Source of the DNA: Monoplex corrugatus
Taxonomy: Eukaryota; Mollusca; Gastropoda; Littorinimorpha; Ranellidae
Direction: 5' to 3'
DNA length: 64,000 nucleotides
Assembly: GCA_030674185.1 (NCBI GenBank)
Contig: JAPXFY010000013.1
Span: forward strand, 56,716,517-56,780,516
Below are positions 25,915 through 38,103 of the stretch, piece by piece. The notes under the pieces were generated by a model that did no database searches, was not told where the DNA came from, and worked only from the letters and a program-made list of their open reading frames with translations. Position 1 is the stretch's first letter; every line of letters starts with the position of its first letter. Both the position numbers and the translations under genes were made by a program.

Positions 25915-27353
25915 CGTGCGTGCATGTGTATAAGAGAGATAAAGAGAGAGAGATTCTCTATACTTCATTTTATAATTGTAAACTGTTCTCTCTAAAATGT
26001 GTCGTTCTTTTTTTTTTCTTTTCAACAGACGCCAGACAATTCAAGGGCAGCTTCCTTCCTCTGCAGCTCTGAACAATCTACCCTTCACCAAATATGACTA
26101 CAAATATGTAAGGGCTTGACATTTTCATGCTATATGTTACCAATATTTTTCTTGGCCTCTTACTCAGATTGTTGCACATACACTTGATCAGTGCTATTTT
26201 GTAAAAGTAGTACCTAACATTTGTACCTAGTTGTAATTTGTGGCCACAGTGTGGAATAAACTATGAATGGGATTTAGGTATTAGAAAAGTCCATGTTTGG
26301 GATATATTATCATAAATGTTTTTTTCTATAGGGCTGTTTGCCAAACTCAGCCTGTTTTATGCTTTGAGGAAATCAGTACACTTAGTGTTTGTTTCACCAT
26401 AGCTTTTTACATAACATTTGTGTTTCTGACTGCACATATGGTTTGTTTGTTTATAAAATGTTTTTTATCTCCTTTATGTCATCAGCAGTAATTGTTTCAT
26501 TCCATTATGGCTGTCAATAAAGTTGTCATAATTGTTGATAATGAATTCAAGACGGGCTAAGAAAGAGTGAAATATGAAATAACTAGGAAGTGGAAACGTA
26601 GGGACAAAGCCATAGACACTATTGAGGTGCTCACTGCCCCATCCTTTGAGCTGGGTTCCTGCAGAAGCTGGTGTACACAGCAAGGAAATGAAAGACTGAA
26701 ATACAGCAAGGGAATGAAAGACTGAAATACAACCATGGAATGAAAGACTGAAACACAGCAAGGGAATGAAAGACTGAAATACAAGCCAGGGAATGAAAGA
26801 CTGAAATACAGCAAGGGAATGAAAGACTGAAATACAGCAAGGGAATAAAAGACTGAAATACAGCAAGGGAATGAAAAACTGAAATACAGCAAGGGAATGA
26901 AAGACTGAAAAACAACAAGGGAATGAAAGACTGAAATACAGCAAGGGAATGAAAGACTGAAATACAGCAAGGGAATGGCTTCCAGTTGAACAAAGAATCA
27001 AATATAAATGTTGCTGTCTCTGTTACAAAATTCTTACTTGCTCCGCTCCCTCTTATCTGTCTGAACTTCTTCAAGTGTATGTACCATCCAGAACTCTCCG
27101 ATCCTCTACCGACACAAGAACTTTCTGTGTTCCCTGTTTCAACCGGAAACTGCATGGTCAGAGAGCTTTCTCCCACTCTGCTGCCATGACCTGGAACTCC
27201 CTTCCCTATCATATTCGCCATAAGCAATGTCTTCCTTCTTTCAAGTCTAGTCTGAAGACCTATCTTTTCACTCAATACTTTCATTGATCTTCTCTTTCTC
27301 TTCTCTCTCAGCCCTGATCATCGTTCCTACATATATGTGTGTGTGTGTGTGTG

Positions 27354-27424
<71 letters not shown>

Positions 27425-27655
27425 GCATGTTTATGCGAGCAAGAGAGAGGGAGAGAGAGGGAGAGAGGAAAAGAGAGAGAGAGAGAGGCTGTGCGGGAGA
27501 GAGAGAGAGTGAGCAAGGAATATCGGGAGCACGGTAGAGAGCGAGAGTATGGTTGGGGTGGGGCAAGAGAGTGAGAGTATGAGTAAGAGTATGTGTAAGC
27601 GTGATAGAATTTGATAGTAGAGAAACTGAGTGGTTGAGAGAGGGAGTGTGTTTGG

Positions 27656-27726
<71 letters not shown>

Positions 27727-30700
27727 GAGAAAGAGAGAGAAAATATTTTTGTATGATTGTCACTACTTTTAGTAATATTTGAATTTACTATGTTAATATG
27801 TCTTGTTGAACGTAAATTTTATGTTTTATGTTATATAGTGTTAGCAGCGGTATGTTTAAATTTTATGTTGGTGTATCTATTTGTATTTAGTTATATACTG
27901 ATTTTATGTGAAGCGCTTTGTGCTCTGGAAAGCGCTATATAAATTGCCTTTATTATTATTATTATTATTAATGAAAGACTGAAATACAGCAAGGGAATGA
28001 AAAACTGAAATACAGCACGGGAATGAAAAACTGAAATACAAGGGAATGAAAGACTGAAATACAACCAGGGAATGAAAGACTGAAATACAAGCCAGGGAAT
28101 GAAAGACTGAAATACAGCAAGGGAATGAAAGACTGAAATACAGCAAGGGAATGAAAGACTGAAATACAGCACAGGAATGAAAGACTGAAATACAAGGGAA
28201 TGAAAGACTGAAATACAACCAGGGAATGAAAGACTGAAATACAGCAAGGGAATGAAAGACTGAAGTACAGCAAGGGAATGAAAGACTGAAGTACATTAAC
28301 CCTCTTGTATTTGCATTCTAGAGAGCTGAACTGCCCTAGATTTCGAATTTTCTTAAGCTTTTTCTCCCAAAATAGGGTTACTCTGTTCATGAGTACACTG
28401 TGATCATGTCTGATCAGATATAAAGCTAGAAATTTGTCAGGTGTCGGTAAACATGCTTTACTTCCATATCCAAGTGAGTATGTCTTTCTAACCACTGCTT
28501 GTCGTGTCATTGTCACCAAAGATGTCATCAAACATGAATAAATAAGAGACATATATATGAAAACAAGACAAGCACACCTATACGTGACCACAACACATAC
28601 AGATGAGTAATGAATTAGAGTATGGCTTAGCTAAAGTGTCTAACAGCATTTCCATGTGATTGTACTTACAGTGGTCACCAAGTGTCACCAAGTGCTCCTC
28701 AGGTATTTACAGTGTGTTCAGGTAGTTTTTATCACTATTTTTCTTTCCACTACAAAACTACATTCAATGTTCATAATACAGTTTACTAATTGTCTGTACA
28801 AAAACAAAAAGAAATAATCTAAAGGTTTGGTGGCATCAGCTGGCAGTATACAAGTTGGTCCGACCCAGAGATCAAATTTCTTTACTGTCAGCAGAACCAG
28901 TGATGGGTGCCACGTTCGCTGGAATGCGGTCAGCGGCGCGTTATCTTCTGTGTCGGTCTGCTCTCCTAAATCACAGTTTTCATCATCTTCCCCCTCACAA
29001 ACCTCAATATCTGACTCAGCTACATCTTCTTCGTATTTTCCTAATTTACGAACAGTAGTATTTAATTCCTCCTCTGAATAATCTGGAGAATCATCTGTAT
29101 CCTGAAAACCGTCTGCTACAAAGGGCATCGCCATTTTTTCACACGGTACGAGGCATTAATGAAAATACCCCAACCACATTTCGCGCCCAAGCATAAGTGA
29201 ATGGATGTGTGTGTAGTGCTAATTTTCCCAAGATCATCTCATTGGATGATACCAAGAATGTTTGACCAATTGTCAGTCTCCCAGGGCCAGAAACATGTGA
29301 TCAGTGCGTGATCAAAATAGCCCATGCTCGAGGCCGACTTTTACGGTCGGGTACGGCCGTAACGAAGCCCTAGGCAGTGCGGGCGGAACTGTCGGCTGCG
29401 GTCGCAACGAAGCTAAGAGGGTTAAGGAAATGAAAGACTGAAGTACAACAAGGGAATGAAAGACTGAAATACAACAAGGGAATGAAAGATTGAAGTACAG
29501 CAAGGAAATGAAAGACTGAAGTACAACAAGGGAATGAAAGACTGAAATACAACAAGGGAATCAAAGACTGAAGTACAGCAAGGAAATGAAAGACTGAAAT
29601 AACAGCAAGGGAATGAAAGACTGAAATACAACAAGGGAATGAAAGACTGAAGTACAGCAAGGAAATGAAAGACTGAAGTACAACAAGGGAATGAAAGACT
29701 GAAATACAACAAGGAAATGAAAGACTGAAGTACAACAAGGAAATGAAAGACTGAAGTACAACAAGGGAATGAAAGACTGAAGTACATTAAGTAAAATGAA
29801 AGACTGAAATACAGCAAGGGAATGAAAGACTGAAGTACATTAAGGAAATGAAAGACTGAAGTACAACAAGGGAATGAAAGACTGAAGTACAACAAGGGAA
29901 TGAAAGACTGAAGTACATTAAGGAAATGAAAGACTGAAATACAGCAAGGGAATGAAAGACTGAAGTACAACAAGGGAATGAAAGACTGAAGTACAACAAG
30001 GGAATGAAAGATGAAGTACATTAAGGAAATGAAAGACTGAAATACAGCAAGTGAATGAAAGACTGAATTAAAGCAAGGGAATGAAAGACTGAAGTACAGT
30101 AAGGGAATGAAAGACTGAATTAAAGCAAGGGAATGAAAGACTGAATTAAAGCAAGGGAATGAAAGACTGAAGTACAGCAAGGGAATGAAAGACTGAAGTA
30201 AAGCAAGGGAATGAAAGACTGAATTAAAGCAAGGGAATGAAAGACTGAAGTACAAGGGAATGAAAGACTGAAGTACATTAAGGGAATGAAAGACTGAAAT
30301 ACAGCAAGGGAATGAAAGACTGAAATAACAGCAAGGGAATGAAAGACTGAAATACAGCAAGGAAATGACTGAAATGCAGCAAGGAAGTGACTGAAATATG
30401 GCAAGAAATGACTGAAATATGGCAAGGAAATGAAAGACTGAAATACAGCAAGGGAATGAAAGATTGAAATACAGCAAGGGAATGAAAGACTGAAACACAG
30501 CAAGGAAATGACTGAAATACTGCAAGTGAATGAAAGACTGAAATGCAGCAGAGGAATGAAAGACTGAAACAACAGCAAGGGAATGAAAGACTGAAATAAC
30601 AGCAAGGAAATGAAAGACTGAAACACAGCAAGGAAATGACTGAAATACCTCAAAGGAATGAAAGACTAAAATGCAGCAGAGGAATGAAAGACTGAAACAA

Positions 30701-33700
30701 CAGCAAGGGAATGAAAGACTGAAACAACAGCAAGGGAATGAAAAGCTGAAAAGATTTCAGTGCTGAATTCAGTAATTCATTGAAGCTTTCCTGACTATGT
30801 TTTCATGTCTGACAAGCATGACAGGGTTTGTTTGTTGGTTGGTTGGTTTCAGGTAGATGGGACATGAAAGGGTTTGTTGGTTGGTTACAGGTGGATGGGG
30901 CATGCTGCGAGAATGTGATTGGCTACATGCCTGTGCCTGTCGGTGTGGCAGGGCCACTTCTGCTGGATGGGAAGAGTTTCATGGTTCCTATGGCAACCAC
31001 TGAAGGGTGTCTGGTAGCCAGTGTCAACCGCGGTTGTACAGTTCTGCGGGTGAGTCCAGTAATATTATGCGTGTGACAGTAACTAAAGGTTGTCCCTTAA
31101 TTAACCCTTTGACTCCCGTACCTTGTCCACCAGCATCTGGCATTGTCAACCATGCTAGCAAAGCAGAAACTTAACCCTTTGATTCCCTCACCCTGTCCAC
31201 CAGCTTCCTGTAGGAAGCTGGTGGATAGGGTGAGGGAGTCCAAGGATTAAGTTTTTGCAGCTGGTAGACAGGGTGTGGGAATCAAAGGGTTAAACCTTAA
31301 CCACAGGGCAGTAAGTTTGAAGAGATCTCAGCTTTTCTTGGAGTCATCATTGTGAGAGGGGTGCATATGAAAAAAACAGTTGTCTCTCGCAGACTTGTGT
31401 AGACAAATCCATTCTCATAGAAAAACAAAAAATACATGCATAGAGCATAGAAAAGAAAGACAGCGCATTTAATTACACATACTATACCGTGGCTCACTGA
31501 TGCAATAAGCGGCAGCGATTTGCCATTCCTGCCTCATGAACAATAAAGTCCGAAAGGACCATAACTCTGAGAGTATCCATGTCTTGCGCATGCGCATGTG
31601 CTCTTCCTCTTTTCTCGGCAGCCATCTTCCAGCTTGCCTCGTATACTCTGAGCAGCTAAGTATTTTGCTACTTTGCTTGCAATCGATCGATTTTCATTGT
31701 TGTTTTGTATTGTCTTGCCTATGTTTTCGTGTAAGGGAGAAACTTACGTGAAGCGTTTGGGTGGCAAAGCGAGGGTTAAGAAGATTTCGTACACGGAATT
31801 TTCCAACCCTCAGACCGGAGATTTGCCCGGTGCGCCAAACCCGCTCTCTCTTCACCTTTGTCTCTCCCTCCTCTGTCTCTCTCACTCTCTCGAAGTCATC
31901 GCAACTCAACTGCGGTTCTGTTGCGGTGACCACGAGCCCTCAACTCTGCTGCGGTAATGTTGAGTTTTCGTCATTTTGCGGCCTTCACACTGCCCCTCAC
32001 AGTAATCGACTCAACTGCGGTTCTGTCGATTCCGTACTCGCCCCCTGCGTACAGCTCAACTGCGGTTCTGCTGCTACGTTTCAGCCCCCATGGCTGTAGG
32101 GCGACATGGGTACGGGTCTCCCTTGGGAGACAAGAAGGCCAGCATTTTGTCGGAAAAACGGCTTGTCAGCCAAGTCAAGGGAGGCAACTCCAATTTGATG
32201 GGTGTCAGATCATAGGTCTGCCCTGATTGCCTCCCTTCCTCCATTACCAGCGGGTTGACTTTTCTTCATCTTGCGGCCTTCTCGTAGCCCCCCACGGTAA
32301 TCGTCTCAGCTGCGGTTCTGTCGATTTCGTACTCGCACCCTGCATACAGCTCAGTTGCACACATTTCAGCCACACTGGCTGAAGGGCGACCTGCTCGCCC
32401 CCTGTGTGCAGCTCAGCTGCACGTATTTCAGCCACATTGGCTGAAGGGCGACCTGGGCACGGGTCTCCTTCGGGAGGCAGGAAGGCAAGCAATTTGTTGA
32501 AAAAGGCTCACCCCCCTGCTTAGCCAGGTGGGTCATGGGTGACAACACCCCTGCCGAAGGCCCCGGCTTGGTCATCACAACTCAACTATGGTTCTGTTGC
32601 CATGACCAAGAGCCCTCAACTCAGCTGTGGCTCTGTTGACTTTTTGTCATTTTGCGGCCTTCACACTGCCCCTCACGGTAATCGACTCAGCTGCGGCTCT
32701 GTCGATTCCGTACTCGCCCTCTCAGTACAGCTCAACCCCGGTTCAGCTGCTACTGTTTCAGCCCCCATGGCTGAAGGGCGACACGGGTATGGGTCTCCTT
32801 CGGGAGGCAGGAAGGCCAGCACTTTGGCAGAAAATGGCTCACCCCCTGGTTCGCCAGGCGGGACACCCCCTGGTTTGCCAGGCGGGCCAAGGGAGACAAC
32901 CCCCTATTACGGGCGTCAGATCATAGATCCGCCCAGGTTGTCTCCCTTCCTCCCTGCAGCCTGCTTGTGCCCTCAACGCAGCTGCGGCTCTAAAAAAAGG
33001 CTCACCCCCTGCTTAGCCAGGTGGGTCATGGGTGACAACACACGTGTCGGGGACGTCTGACCGTAGGTCCGCCCCGGCTTGGTCATCACAACTCAACTAC
33101 GGTTCTGTTGCCATGACCGTGAGCCCTCAATTCAGCTTCGGCTCTGTTGACTTTTTGTCATTTTGCGGCCTTCACACTGCCCCTCACCGTAATCGACTCA
33201 GCTGCGGCTCTGTCGATTCCGTACTCGCCCTCTCAGTAGAGCTCAACCCCGGTTCAGCTGCTACTGTTTCAGCCCCTATGGCTGAACGGCGACATGGGTA
33301 TGGGTCTCCTTCGGGAGGCAGGAAGGCCAGCACTTTGGCAGAAAATAGCTCACCCCCTGGTTCACCAGGCGGGCCAAGGGAGACAACCCCCCTATTACGG
33401 GCGTCAGATCGTACATCCGCCCATTCGGGACAGAGTGCCTGGTCGCCTTGGCAATGCCAAGCGACCCACTGCGGGCTGGCACTTCTCTGTCCCATTGTGG
33501 ACAGAGCGCTTAGTTGTCTTGGTAAATGCCAACCGACCCCAGCAGGCTGGCCCCTTGGGCACTGGGGATCCGGGGACTCCATGGGCTCAGCCCATGACGC
33601 CTCCCATGGCACCGTACATGGCGCTATGGCAGCACTTCCCATCTATGGGATTTCCCCTTGCCTCGTCCGCAGGGTATACTTGGTGGCCCCGCTTTATGCC

Positions 33701-36700
33701 CGGCGCCCCACCCACGCAGGCGTCCACCTTCACCACCCCTCCGGACCCCCCCCCAGGTCGGATTCCTCCCCAGGGGTGCTCCCCGGGGCTTCTGACCCCA
33801 GTCTGTTTGGAGTTTGCCCACAATCGGGCACTCCACAGTCCATCGCCTCCTCTGTAGGCGGGCCGGGGGACACTGACTCGAAAGCGGATGATGGGGGCTC
33901 TACCCCGCTTCCTTTTCATTTTCCATAGCAGTGCAATGGTCCACTGCACAAGAGGTCAAGGCTCCCTGCCCTGCCGTGGCAGAGCTCATCTTGGTGCCCT
34001 TCCTCTCACAGCCCCAGCCTCCCCTTTCCTAAAAGAGTCAGGCTTGGTGGCTGACTCGGTGAGGAGGGCCCAAAGCAAGGTCAGGGGCACTGAGGCACTG
34101 GACATCCTTCCAGGCTCCATGCCTGACTTCCCGGGAGCTCTGCCTTACAGGAAATTCCTGAGGCCAGAGAAACTCCCTTTCCACAGAGCGGTCCTCACGG
34201 CCCATGAGGCCATTCCAGAGTCGCCACTCTCCCTCACACAGGATAACCTCGTCTTAGCGCAAGAGAGGTCTCAGGCCCAGCAGCGGCATATCTCCCTCTC
34301 GCAGCGCTGCCTGGCAAATGGGAGGAGACTGCCAGGAGGGGTCTGGAAGTGGATCCAGTGGCGGATTCCTTCTTGGGTGGTCTGGTGTCCGCTCTTCAGG
34401 ACCCAAACTACGAGCCCATTTCTCTCCGTCACTCACCTGTCTCTCCCGCATTGGTTGCTTCCATACAATCCATGGTGGAAAGACCTCAAGTACTCGGCCG
34501 ATGCCCTTCGCCAGACTGTACCTCAATTCAGTCCTGTCAAGGCCAAATGTGGTACTCTTACCATCTTCGGTCACCCGCTCTTCATCTGCCAGAGCTTCCT
34601 CGAGAGCTGTGCCACTTATGTCTGGTTCCCTCTTTGGGACCCACGTGCAGGCCACTATCAAAAGTCGGGACGAAATCAGGAGGGACCTTGCCCTTCACTC
34701 CGGTCCCGCTTGCCCCGCGGCAAAGCGCCCTGCTCCGGCGGCTCCCCCACCTTCCCAGGGGCCTCCACAGGAGACGTTTTGCGCCTCCTTCAGCCCCAAA
34801 AGGGCTAGGGCAAGCACCCCCCACAGGCGATCCTGTGGGCAGTCTGTCCCGACACATAGACACTTTCAGATGGAAACCCCTAGGTCCATCTGTGATGCCT
34901 TGCTCCCGGACGACTGAGGGATGTCCATTGATCTCGGAGATGCGTATTCCCATCTCCTTATTCACCCAAGAGACAGGACGTACCTCCAATTCGTTTGGAG
35001 GAACCGATTCTTCCAGTTCAGGGCTATTCCCCAGGGTCGCTCGGGTCCAATCATCAGTGAGCAAATGGCACTCCCGGTCCCGGCTAGCCCAGGGAGTCCC
35101 TATCACACACACCCCTCCTCAGCGGATTTGTTCACGGATGCGTCCTAATCCGGGTGAGGGGGCCCACGTGGGCGCCCAAGGGTGAGGGGGCCCACGTGGG
35201 CCTGCTGACAGCAGCAGGTCAATGGTCACAAGATCTCCTTTCCTGTCGCATCAACATGCTGGAACTGGAGGCAGTTTTTCAAGCCCCCAGAGACTTTCTC
35301 CCTTTTCTTAAGGGAAAACATATTCGCATCAACACGGACAACACTACTGTGGCTTGTTACATCAACAAGCAAAGGGGCGCCCACTCCCAGTTTTTGTCAG
35401 AGAGCGGAACACCTTCCACTCTGGTGTGTAGAACAATCCTTTCGGATCTCAGCGACGCATGTCCCGGGAAAGACGAACATACTTGCAGCTTCCGTCAGCA
35501 GCTCCCACAGGAGTCTTCCCTCAGAACGGGCACTGGTCTGTGCAGTTCTGGAGCCAGTGCGGGCAGCGTGGTTCAAATCACAAGCGGACCTGTTTGCCAC
35601 CAGATTCCACCGCCGCCTTCATCTGTATGTTCTTCCAGTCCCGGATCCTTCGGCTTGGCCCATGGATGCTCCGTCCATCCCACAGTCAGTCCTGTCGGGC
35701 TATGCCTTCCCTCCGTTCCCCTAACTGGGAAAGTTCTGCAGAAGGTGAGGGCAGACTCTGCCACGATGGTTCTCGTGGCGCCTCGATGGCCTGCCCAAAC
35801 ATGGTTTCCGGAACTGCTGCACCTGTTCCATGTGCCTCCAATAAAACACACTGCGACAGGCCGGTCCTTGTTTCAACCAAGGTCACGCACGCTGCACAGC
35901 AATCCGGAGGCTCAAAACCTTCCTGCTTGGCTGCTGTGCAGGACTCAATGTCTTCATTAGGCTTGTCCCCGGATGAAGGGACGCAGGCAGCTATCTGCAT
36001 CACTATCAGCCAGTCGGGTAGTCCTTCCTTCGTGGACGACCCTGTCCTGTGGGATATTGTCCGCGGGGCTTCCCTTCGGGAAGCCTGACCCTCCGCCGCA
36101 CCCGGTCGGGGATCTCCACATCCTCTCCTCCTTGGGACTTCCACCTTACGAGCCCATCAGGGAGTGTTCTCCCAAGTTCCTCTCATTTTGGACGGCCTTT
36201 GTACTCCCTCTAGCGTCGGGGAGGCACTGTAGCAAAGTGCACGCTCTTAGCGGACTCCCCAGGGATGTCGCTTTCGAACCGGAGGGCTCAATGTCTCTCC
36301 GCCTATTCCCGGACTTTTTGGCCAAGAACCAGTCGCCAGGTTCTCCTACTCGGTCTATCTCCATTCATCCCCTGACGTCTATCCTTGCTCCGGATGACGA
36401 AATCTTCTCGCCAGAAGCAGCACCACCTGTTTCTCTCTTACAACGAAAGTTATAAGAAGGCCATTTGCCACGCATCCATCTCTCGATGGCTGTGGACAGT
36501 CATCAAGGATGCGTATGCAAGGCCAGGTTCAGATTTGGCTGTCTTCTCCCTGAGGCCCCATGACATTACAGCATGGGCCTTGTCACTGGCGTTCATTCAG
36601 TGCCAGCCTCCAGAGTTCCTGGACGCCGCGCATTGGCGTTCTCCGGGCACGTTCATTCCATCCTACCGGCGCGACGTCTACCGTCTGCGCGACGGTAGAT

Positions 36701-38010
36701 CTAGTGGTATCGCTTCCACTGTGGTGGCTCAACACCCCATCTCTCCCGCACGCCCTGACTCGTCTCATTCCTCCAGGCGTTAACCAGGTAAGCCCTCCTT
36801 CTGGGTAGCGCTATTCTGCATCAGTGAGCCACGGTATAGTATGTGTAATTAAAAGGAAATTTTCCTTCTAAAATTACGTTTAATCTAACATACTTACCGT
36901 GGCTCACGCAGAGTCCCGCCCGTCCTCCCCGCCTTCCTGGTTCCTTCCATTCACAGTCAGGGTCTCAGTTTCCTCGAAAAGAGGAAGAGCACATGCGCAT
37001 GCGCAAGACATGGATACTCTCAGAGTTATGGTCCTTTCGGACTTTATTGTTTATGAGGCAGGAATGGCAAATCGCTGCCGCTTATTGCATCAGTGAGCCA
37101 CGTTAAGTATGTTAGATTAAACGTAATTTTAGAAGGAAAATTTCCTTAAACTCTGCTGTGACAGAAAAAAAATGAAATAAAATCCAGTACAGTATAATCC
37201 AGTCTTTCACTTGTAATGTACTTTTTTCAACTTTCAGCAGAGTGAGGTGCCCATGTTCAGCTGACTGCACTGGTCACAGAAAAAAGTGTTCTTCTTTTTA
37301 GCCATACTCATGATTCATTCAGTCCAGTTTACCTGTATACCAGCAAGAGTTCAGACTCCCGATCCCATAGCTTGTCTCAGATAATCACTTTTATTTGAGG
37401 AACTGTGTTGCTGTGTGTTGCTATTGACCCATAGAATTCCAGGGGCTTGTTGCCAACATCAATAAGATTGATGCAGTTAAAGGGACATGACTATGTCTGG
37501 CTTCAAACAACCACAGAATCATGAGTGTACTCCACTTTGTAATCAAGTTGCTCACAGACATGTGCTCTGGTAATTTTCGTTCAGATTTTGTTGTTATAGT
37601 TTTGTGACAGTGGTGTAGATAGTCCGTTCTAGATATGGCCAGGATGACTTTGTCCACCAAAATATTTTTGCTTTTGGGTGATGCAGATAGTGATGCAAAT
37701 GGCTTGTGTATGTTTTATGATTAAGGAATAAGTGAGGAAGAGGAATAAGGTGAGAACTTTACTTGATTATCATTTTTCATCCATTACAATGCCATACATT
37801 GTCTTTTACTATTTCAACATAATTTGCCTGTAATACACTTTTTCACTGCATTGACATCAAAAAAATTGTTCAAATCTGAAAACCACATGCACATGCAGAT
37901 TCTGGGACAGCCTCGGTCTCCCCCACCCTTAAAACCCTCCCCTCACTTTGAAAAAATATGAAAATAACAAAACTTACGGAAGGACTATTTTGCTGTTTAT
38001 TGATGAGTTT

Positions 38011-38103
<93 letters not shown>

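Larger units (their letters stand above)
31471..37146 (+). mobile_element. DIRS-type tyrosine-recombinase retrotransposon, degenerate
   Basis: 5.7-kb element in HMGCR intron 12. It has inverted terminal repeats (31471-31614 and 36976-37146), an internal complementary region joining both outer ends (36819-36908), an RT fragment, an RNase H and a tyrosine recombinase on the + strand. That set of features defines the DIRS order. Frameshifts, stops and a deletion in RT make it inactive. It is more G+C-rich than the surrounding intron. Confidence 0.93.

Noticed and set aside
26474..30653. Long minus-strand open frames rich in [17 protein letters not shown]
   Set aside because: They are the antisense translation of a 26-bp minisatellite; frame openness follows from the repeat, not from coding selection.
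34349..35185. A 278-codon host gene
   Set aside because: It overlaps DIRS RT and RNase H in other frames and lies within the element's inverted repeats.
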